From positions 1-10,013 of the forward strand of contig JAJZSX010000060.1 of assembly GCA_021849435.1 (NCBI GenBank): a DNA stretch of 10,013 nt, written 5' to 3'. Under the pieces are notes generated by a model, which saw only the letters and a program-made list of their open reading frames with translations, searched no databases and was not told the origin of the DNA. Made by a program: the position numbers and the translations under genes. The DNA comes from Actinomycetes bacterium. Lineage in GTDB: Bacteria; Actinomycetota; Acidimicrobiia; Acidimicrobiales; RAAP-2. Below are positions 5,427-10,013 of this stretch, in pieces. The number at the start of each line of letters is the position of its first letter. The stretch's first letter is position 1.

Positions 5427-6794
5427 GTGGCCGACTACCTTGCCCACACCGACGACGAAGTCGCCGCGATGCTGGCCTTCCTCGGCCTGAATACCCTCGA
5501 CGACCTCTTCGCGCACATCCCGGCCGCGGTGCGATTGGCCGCCGGCGCGATGGGCCTACCCGACGGGCGGTCCGAGCCTGACGTCGCCGACGAGTTCACC
5601 CAGTTCACCAGGGCCAACCGCGCCACGGCGAATCAGCTGGTCTGTTTCGCCGGCGGTGGGGCGTACGACCACGAGGTGCCCTCGGTCGTGCGGGCCCTCG
5701 CGTCGCGCTCGGAGTTCGTGACGGCCTACACGCCCTACCAGCCCGAGGTGGCCCAGGGCGTGCTGCAGGCGCTCTTCGAGTACCAGACGCTCGTGTCGAG
5801 ATTGAGTGGCCTGCCGGTGGCGAACGCGTCGCTCTACGACGGTGCGACCGCCCTCGTCGAGGCGCTCAACCTCGCCGGTGGTGCGACCGGGCGATCCACG
5901 ATGGTGGTCTCGGCCGGCGTGCACCCGCACTGGCGCGCCGTGGTGCAAACCTTCGCTCGGGGCACGGGCCACCGCGTGGTCGTCGCGCCACTCGTGGACG
6001 GGGTGACCGACTGGTCCGGCGTCGACGTGGACGAGGCGGCGGCGGTCGTCGTCGCCTACCCCAACTACCTCGGCGTGCTCGAGGACATGGCGGCCGCGCG
6101 GGCGAACGCGACGCGCCTAGGCGGACTCTTCGTCGTGGCGGGTGACCCCGTCGCAGCCGGTGTGCTTCGAACGGCGGGGGACTGGGGTGCGGACGTCTTC
6201 GTGGGGGAGGGGCAGCCCTTCGGCACGGCCCTCTCCTTCGGGGGTCCCTACCTCGGCCTGTTCGCGGTGGCGTCTGAGCACGTGCGGCGCCTGCCGGGTC
6301 GCATCGTGGGCGAGACACTGGACACCAATGGTCGGCGGGCCTTCGTGACGACGCTACGGGCGCGCGAGCAGGACATCCGCCGCGAGAAGGCGACGTCGAA
6401 CGTCTGCACCAACCAGACCCTGATGGCCGTCACGGCGGCGATCCAGCTCGGCTGGCTCGGCACCGCGGGACTGCGCCAGGTCGCGGTGGCGAGCGCCACG
6501 GGGGCCCACGCCTTGTACGACGCACTGACGACCGTCGACGGTGTCACACCCCTGGTCACGGCACCATTCCTGCGCGAGTTCGCGATTCGTCTGCCACGCC
6601 CCGCGAACGAAGTGATCGCCGCCATGGCCGGTGATGGCATCCTCGCGGGACTCGCCGTGTCGGCCCTGACCGGTGGAGCGGATCGCTCGATCGAGGGTGA
6701 CCCCGCCAACGTCCTGCTCGTCGCGGTGACTGAGCGACGAACCCAACTGGAACTCGACGCCTACGTCGACGCGCTTCGAAAGGCGGTCAAGTGA
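5427..6794 (+). CDS. gcvPA: Glycine dehydrogenase (decarboxylating) subunit 1, GcvPA
   Basis: This is the N-terminal-type subunit of split P protein, the decarboxylase of the glycine cleavage system, which works with GcvPB. At 455 residues it is close to the usual ~450. Signatures: YTPYQPEVAQGVLQALFEYQT (101-121), NASLYDGATA (133-142), GEGQPFGTALSFGGPYLGLFA (260-280) and RREKATSNVCTNQTLMA (318-334). It lacks the PLP-binding lysine motif, as expected, since that lies in GcvPB. The start is GTG 5427, one base after the gcvT stop, with GAAAGG about 9 bases upstream inside the gcvT end. A start at 5307 would extend through gcvT and is rejected. The split arrangement (separate PA and PB) differs from the single-chain GcvP of E. 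coli and mycobacteria. Confidence 0.96.
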   Translation: MADYLAHTDDEVAAMLAFLGLNTLDDLFAHIPAAVRLAAGAMGLPDGRSEPDVADEFTQFTRANRATANQLVCFAGGGAYDHEVPSVVRALASRSEFVTAYTPYQPEVAQGVLQALFEYQTLVSRLSGLPVANASLYDGATALVEALNLAGGATGRSTMVVSAGVHPHWRAVVQTFARGTGHRVVVAPLVDGVTDWSGVDVDEAAAVVVAYPNYLGVLEDMAAARANATRLGGLFVVAGDPVAAGVLRTAGDWGADVFVGEGQPFGTALSFGGPYLGLFAVASEHVRRLPGRIVGETLDTNGRRAFVTTLRAREQDIRREKATSNVCTNQTLMAVTAAIQLGWLGTAGLRQVAVASATGAHALYDALTTVDGVTPLVTAPFLREFAIRLPRPANEVIAAMAGDGILAGLAVSALTGGADRSIEGDPANVLLVAVTERRTQLELDAYVDALRKAVK

Positions 6795-8299
6795 TGACGG
6801 CACAACCCGGCGGTCGGGCGGCCTCGATCCCACTGATGGGTCACGAGGTCGAGCCGACGATGTTCGAACTCTCCGTGCCGGGCCGCTCCGCGGCCCAGCT
6901 GCGCACCACCTCGATTCCGGCGCGGACGTTGGCGTCGATGGTGCCGGCCGAACACCTCAATCCCGAACCCCTGGTGACCGCGGATCTTGCCGAGCGCGAC
7001 CTCGTCGGGCACGTCACGCGACTGACGCACCGCCAGTTCTCGGTGGACCTCGGGGCCTACCCACTCGGCTCGTGCACGATGAAGTACAACCCGAAGTTCT
7101 GCGACGGCGTCGCGGCCGATCCGGGACTCGTGACGGTGCACCCCGGCGCGCCGGCGGCCATGGTCCAGGGGTGGCTGGAACTGCTCGTCACCCTCGAGGA
7201 GCGCCTCTGTGGGATTACCGGCATGGCCGCGGCGACGCTGCAGCCCGCCGCGGGCGCGGCGGGGGAGCTGACGGGTCTGTTGTTGATGCGCGCCTACCAC
7301 GACGCCAACGGCGAGCAGCGCCGGCGGGTGATCATTCCGGACTCGGCGCACGGCACCAACCCAGCCTCGGTGACCCTCGGCGGCTACGAGGTGACGACGG
7401 TGCCGTCCAACGAGCGCGGCCTGGTCGACCTCGACGCGCTGCGCGCGGCCCTCGGGCCTGACGTCGCCGGGATCATGCTCACGAACCCCAATACCGTGGG
7501 GCTCTTCGAGGAGCAGATCGTCGAGATCGCCGAGGCGGTGCACGAGGTCGGGGGCCTGCTCTACTACGACGGCGCGAACCTCAACGCCATCCTCGGCGTC
7601 GTGCGCCCCGGCGACATGGGCTTTGACATCGTGCACATGAACCTGCACAAGACCTTCGCCACGCCCCACGGCGGCGGCGGTCCCGGCGCCGGGCCGGTCG
7701 CGGTCTCGGCACGCCTGGCGCGCTTCCTGCCGGGCCCGCGCGCGACGCGGGTCGAGGGCCACTTCGAGTGGACGACCCCGGACGCGTCGATCGGGCGAGT
7801 GCACGGGTGGCACGGCAACGCCATGGTGCTCGCGCGCGCGCTCGCCTACATCGAGGTGCACGGTGCGCCGGGCCTCGAGCGCGTGGCCCAGCACGCCGTG
7901 CTCAACGCCAACTGGTTGCGCCGACGCCTCGCGGCGACGCTGCCCGCCGCCTACGACCGACCGTGCATGCACGAGTGCGTGCTGACGGCCACACCGGTGA
8001 AGGCCGCCTACGGCGTGCGAGGGCTCGACATCGCGAAGTCACTCCTTGACGAGGGCTTCCACGCGCCCACGGTCTACTTTCCGTTGATCGTCGACGAGGC
8101 GTTGATGTTCGAGCCCACCGAGACCGAGAGTCCCCAGACCCTCGAGGCCCTCGCGACGGCCGTGGAGTCCATCGTGGCGCGCGCGGCGACCGATCCCGAG
8201 TCACTGCACCGGGCACCTACGCACACGCCGGTGTCACGCGTGGACGAGGCACGCGCGGCTCGTCACCTGATCGCTACCGAGGACGACGCCGATCGCTAG
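6794..8299 (+). CDS. gcvPB: Glycine dehydrogenase (decarboxylating) subunit 2, GcvPB
   Basis: This is the PLP-binding subunit of the split glycine decarboxylase. With GcvPA it decarboxylates glycine and loads the aminomethyl group on lipoyl-GcvH. Of 501 residues, key segments are LGAYPLGSCTMKYNPK (86-101), QPAAGAAGELTGL (150-162), IPDSAHGTNPASV (181-193), MLTNPNTVGLFEE (228-240), YYDGANLNAILG (257-268) and HMNLHKTFATPHGGGGPGAGP (281-301), where Lys286 is the expected PLP Schiff-base residue. It looks intact. ATG 6794 shares one base with the gcvPA stop and has AAAGGCGG about 7 bases upstream. A GTG at 6791, with a GTGA overlap, is the close alternative and adds one residue. It is the last gene of the plus-strand unit. 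Confidence 0.96.
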   Translation: MTAQPGGRAASIPLMGHEVEPTMFELSVPGRSAAQLRTTSIPARTLASMVPAEHLNPEPLVTADLAERDLVGHVTRLTHRQFSVDLGAYPLGSCTMKYNPKFCDGVAADPGLVTVHPGAPAAMVQGWLELLVTLEERLCGITGMAAATLQPAAGAAGELTGLLLMRAYHDANGEQRRRVIIPDSAHGTNPASVTLGGYEVTTVPSNERGLVDLDALRAALGPDVAGIMLTNPNTVGLFEEQIVEIAEAVHEVGGLLYYDGANLNAILGVVRPGDMGFDIVHMNLHKTFATPHGGGGPGAGPVAVSARLARFLPGPRATRVEGHFEWTTPDASIGRVHGWHGNAMVLARALAYIEVHGAPGLERVAQHAVLNANWLRRRLAATLPAAYDRPCMHECVLTATPVKAAYGVRGLDIAKSLLDEGFHAPTVYFPLIVDEALMFEPTETESPQTLEALATAVESIVARAATDPESLHRAPTHTPVSRVDEARAARHLIATEDDADR

Positions 8300-8334
8300 G
8301 GCTCGCCGTCGGCGGTAGTGCCGCGCACCTCCAG

Positions 8335-8340
8335 TACGAT
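8335..8340 (+). promoter_or_regulatory. Candidate -10 box for the leaderless amidotransferase-like gene
   Basis: TACGAT ends 6 bases before ATG 8347, in the 47-base gap after gcvPB. No Shine-Dalgarno sequence is seen, which fits leaderless transcription independent of the gcv unit. No good -35 is visible and I see no convincing terminator in this gap. Confidence 0.5.
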
Positions 8341-8346
8341 GACCCC

Positions 8347-9093
8347 ATGGACGCACCGCTCATTGGCGTGACGGGCCGACGCTGGTCGGCGGCGCGACTG
8401 GGCACGTCGGTCCCCGAGGCCATGTCGGGACTCGTCGTCGACGTGCACTTCGCCGACTACGCCGGGTCCATCGCGGCCGCTGGCGGCATACCGGTCCAGC
8501 TGACCCGCGACGCGCCCGTCGCGGACCTGCTTGACCGGCTGGACGGGCTCGTGCTGAGTGGGGGAGCCGACGTGGAGCCGGCCCGCTACGGCGCTGCGCC
8601 CGAGCCAGACCTCGGCGAGGTCGAGCCCGACCGTGACGCCTGGGAGCTCGACCTGCTCGAGACCGCTCGGTCCCTCGCGATGCCCGTCCTGGGCGTCTGT
8701 CGGGGTCTGCAACTCATCAACGTCGCCCACGGTGGCACGTTGCGCCAGCACGTGGACCTCGCTGACGGCGCGGGTCATCCCCAGTGGCACGTCGACGGGC
8801 GTGTGGCCACCCACGGCGTCACCACGGTCGCGGGCACGGAGCTGCGCGGGCTCGTCGGGACGACCCTGCAGGTCAACTCCCTGCACCACCAGGTCATCGA
8901 GGCTGTCGGCGCCGACCTCGTCGTGAGCGCCTACGCGACCGACGACGTGGTCGAGGGCTTCGAGACGAACGACGGGCGGATCCTCGCCGTGCAGTGGCAC
9001 CCCGAACTGCTCGCCAAGCCCGACCCGACCTTCGCCTGGATCGTCGCGAGCAGCCGTCGCTACCTCGCCCAGCACCGGCTCAGCGGACGGTGA
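8347..9093 (+). CDS. Class I glutamine amidotransferase-like hydrolase (PuuD / peptidase C26 type)
   Basis: The protein is 248 residues and belongs to the gamma-glutamyl-GABA hydrolase group, which hydrolyses gamma-glutamyl amide bonds in polyamine or related amine breakdown. Seen motifs: IGVTGRR (6-12), DGLVLSGGADVEPARYG (66-82), nucleophile elbow VLGVCRGLQLINVAHGG (114-130) with Cys118, VNSLHHQ (176-182), and AVQWHPE (214-220) supplying His218 and Glu220. The triad is complete. VNSLHHQ and GG-D-P-YG are typical of this family rather than of biosynthetic amidotransferase domains. The true substrate is unknown: no glutamine-synthetase-like or polyamine gene is nearby to confirm PuuD function. 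The ATG is preceded by a TACGAT box. Its end overlaps the convergent fluC gene by 14 bases. Confidence 0.9.
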   Translation: MDAPLIGVTGRRWSAARLGTSVPEAMSGLVVDVHFADYAGSIAAAGGIPVQLTRDAPVADLLDRLDGLVLSGGADVEPARYGAAPEPDLGEVEPDRDAWELDLLETARSLAMPVLGVCRGLQLINVAHGGTLRQHVDLADGAGHPQWHVDGRVATHGVTTVAGTELRGLVGTTLQVNSLHHQVIEAVGADLVVSAYATDDVVEGFETNDGRILAVQWHPELLAKPDPTFAWIVASSRRYLAQHRLSGR

Positions 9094-9442
9094 CCGCCAT
9101 GCCGAGGGCAAAGGCGAGGCCCGAGAGCACCGGCGTGGCGAGCACGACGGCCGCGGCGTAGCCCCAGTGATGCTCGCGCTGCAAGAGCGCGGGAATGGCA
9201 AAGGCCGACGAGAATGTCGTCAGGCCGCCACAGAAGCCGGTGAGCACGATGGCGTGCAGGTGCGCGTCGGCAGCGCCGGTGAGCCGGTAGACGATCCAGC
9301 CGGCCACGAAGGCGCCCAGCACGTTCGCGCCGACGGTCGCCCAGGGCCGTCGCGTCGGGTGATGGCGGCGCACCAGGTACTCCATGACAAAGCGCACGGC
9401 GGCGCCCAGCGCACCCGCGATCGTGACGAGCAGCAGCGTCAT
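9080..9442 (-). CDS. crcB: Fluoride channel subunit FluC/CrcB (second of a tandem pair)
   Basis: FluC proteins are small dual-topology membrane channels that let toxic fluoride out of the cell. This 120-residue subunit has four hydrophobic helices (about 3-20, 34-54, 62-86, 95-118), a GALGAAVRF start with conserved Arg17, GANVLGAF (38-45) with the pore Asn40, and GFCGGLTTFSSAF (69-81), the family signature. ATG 9442 is chosen because the protein then begins directly with the first helix and the start overlaps the upstream fluC stop as ATGA; the longer frame upstream adds 57 low-complexity residues. Phe77 of the usual Phe-box is present, but the position three residues on is Ala80 and the next Phe is at 81. 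Paired FluC genes in Gram-positive bacteria commonly make heterodimers. Confidence 0.93.
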   Translation of the reverse strand: MTLLLVTIAGALGAAVRFVMEYLVRRHHPTRRPWATVGANVLGAFVAGWIVYRLTGAADAHLHAIVLTGFCGGLTTFSSAFAIPALLQREHHWGYAAAVVLATPVLSGLAFALGMAVTVR

Positions 9443-9855
9443 GGGTGGTGGCGCAGTCCGAGCCAGGCGGCGAGGACGCCGCTCGCGAGCGAGCCGACCG
9501 CGACGAGAATGCTGACGACGACCGAGAGATGCCAGATCGCCGCCCAGGCCGCGACCAGGCTCGAGTAAGACGTGAAGCCCCCGAGCAGCCCCGTGATCAG
9601 GAGCAGGCGCCACGGGTCGTTCGGGTCGTGGGCGCGCAGTGACGTGCGCAACAGCCAGGTTGCGACGTACACGCCCAACACGTTGATGACGAGCAGGACC
9701 CAGGGCACCTGGGTCGTCCAGTCGGTCGAGCCGGCCGGAATGTGCTGGAGCTTCAGGGCGAGGTCTCGAATCAGCGTGCCAACGCCACCACCAGCGAGAA
9801 CGGCACCTAGGGCCAGCGCGAACTGTCTCGGTGGCAGGGTTATGTTCGCTGGCAT
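9439..9855 (-). CDS. crcB: Fluoride channel subunit FluC/CrcB (first of a tandem pair, divergent)
   Basis: This 138-residue membrane protein is related to its downstream neighbour. It has four hydrophobic helices (about 12-30, 50-70, 84-106, 110-133), GGGVGTLIRDLAL (22-34) with Arg30, VINVLGVY (56-63) with Asn58, and TGLLGGFTSYSSLV (88-101). The signature is altered: TTFS becomes TSYS, so Tyr97 replaces the first Phe and Leu100 occupies the second Phe-box position. It probably pairs with the more canonical second subunit. ATG 9855 is preferred because the frame farther upstream (to 9987) runs across the intergenic promoter region and has no membrane character. No fluoride riboswitch is recognisable upstream. 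Confidence 0.88.
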   Translation of the reverse strand: MPANITLPPRQFALALGAVLAGGGVGTLIRDLALKLQHIPAGSTDWTTQVPWVLLVINVLGVYVATWLLRTSLRAHDPNDPWRLLLITGLLGGFTSYSSLVAAWAAIWHLSVVVSILVAVGSLASGVLAAWLGLRHHP

Positions 9856-9865
9856 CTGTCTCGGT

Positions 9866-9871
9866 AGGCTA
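9866..9871 (-). promoter_or_regulatory. Possible -10 box for the fluC pair
   Basis: Read on the minus strand, TAGCCT lies 10 bases before ATG 9855, allowing a leader of only a few bases. There is no clear Shine-Dalgarno sequence. The match to consensus is limited, so this is tentative; an alternative promoter could lie in the AT-rich patch farther upstream. Confidence 0.3.
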
Positions 9872-9972
9872 GTCGGTGCCGGCCCGGCGAATCGGCGACT
9901 GAGCCCGCCGCGAGCCTCTCGACGTAACTTTACATAACGTACATTATCGGCGTTAGCCTGAGAGGGTCCTGG

Positions 9973-9978
9973 TATACT
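9973..9978 (+). promoter_or_regulatory. Extended -10 promoter for the right-edge gene
   Basis: TATACT with upstream TGG (9970-9972) is the best match to an extended -10 element in the window. It ends 7 bases before ATG 9986, so the transcript would be leaderless. No convincing -35 lies 16-18 bases upstream. Confidence 0.5.
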
Positions 9979-9985
9979 TTTCCTC

Positions 9986-10013
9986 ATGCGTCGGCTGCTC
10001 GGATCCGTGGTGT
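9986..10013 (+). CDS. Start of a truncated gene (3' end outside window)
   Basis: An ATG sits 7 bases after a TATACT extended -10 box and is followed by an open frame reading MRRLLGSVV to the window edge. The two Arg then hydrophobic residues would fit the start of a signal peptide or membrane anchor, but nine residues are too few to assign a family. The call rests mainly on the promoter-start geometry seen at other genes here. Confidence 0.4.

Larger units (their letters stand above)
9856..9985. other. Intergenic region with AT-rich patch, divergent promoters
   Basis: These 130 bases separate the fluC pair from a plus-strand gene at the right edge. Bases 9926-9948 are strikingly AT-rich for this window and contain several TA-rich hexamers on both strands, for example TAATGT and TAAAGT read on the minus strand. 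A CGGCGA direct repeat occurs at about 9885-9898. I see no fluoride riboswitch core, no tRNA and no clear terminator. Confidence 0.5.

Noticed and set aside
6761..7972. Minus-strand open frame of 403 codons antisense to gcvPB
   Set aside because: It is His/Arg/Gly-rich with no domain, and lies opposite a complete gcvPB with its PLP lysine motif. It is a shadow frame despite its length.
8300..8346. Terminator hairpin after gcvPB
   Set aside because: CGCCGTCGGCG at about 8305-8315 can pair only with a one-base loop and has no T-run, so it is not a credible terminator.
8296..9201. Minus-strand open frame of 301 codons antisense to the amidotransferase-like gene
   Set aside because: The opposite strand has the intact Cys-His-Glu triad gene and a leaderless promoter; this frame has no motif.
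9443..9613. N-terminal extension of the second fluC gene
   Set aside because: The additional 57 residues are Arg/Pro-rich and overlap the first fluC gene. ATG 9442 gives a normal FluC length and an ATGA overlap.
9856..9985. Fluoride (crcB) riboswitch upstream of the fluC pair
   Set aside because: I could not find the conserved aptamer core in the right order on the minus strand. A covariance-model search would settle it.

Overview
The window looks like chromosomal DNA of a high-GC actinobacterium. GC content is high throughout, GTG starts are common, and several genes seem to be transcribed without a leader: a TANNNT -10 box lies 6-7 bases before the start codon. The MerR-type regulator at 3512-3967 resembles Mycobacterium tuberculosis Rv1830 (ResR/McdR), a type I associate with Actinobacteria. 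A non-mycobacterial lineage such as Acidimicrobiia fits, but the class is an inference. I see no transposase, phage gene, CRISPR array, tRNA or rRNA, and no gap over 300 bases without a gene.

Region 1 (3-2547). A polytopic GT-C/GT87-like glycosyltransferase runs off the left edge. It converges on a minus-strand pair: thiD (HMP/HMP-P kinase) and a downstream small protein with one membrane anchor that I do not recognise. The convergent stop codons share a CTAG.

Region 2 (2548-3427). thiG (thiazole synthase) is divergent from thiD across 100 bases. Both appear leaderless and no TPP riboswitch is visible. Together they supply parts of the two thiamine precursors: ThiD phosphorylates the pyrimidine and ThiG makes the thiazole.

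Region 3 (3428-8299). A tightly packed plus-strand unit: the ResR-like regulator, a 132-residue protein with a PD-(D/E)XK-like layout, then gcvT, gcvPA and gcvPB. The last three encode the aminomethyltransferase and the two-subunit glycine decarboxylase of the glycine cleavage system. gcvH is absent from the cluster. A perfect 16-bp palindrome lies just upstream of the regulator's -10 box and is a candidate autoregulatory operator.

Region 4 (8300-10013). A class I glutamine-amidotransferase-like hydrolase (PuuD/peptidase C26 type) converges with a minus-strand tandem pair of FluC/CrcB fluoride-channel subunits. These probably form a heterodimeric channel. An AT-rich intergenic patch holds an extended -10 promoter for a further plus-strand gene cut off by the right edge.

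The most interesting part is the regulator / nuclease-like protein / glycine cleavage unit with its palindrome. The metabolic enzymes themselves look ordinary and intact.
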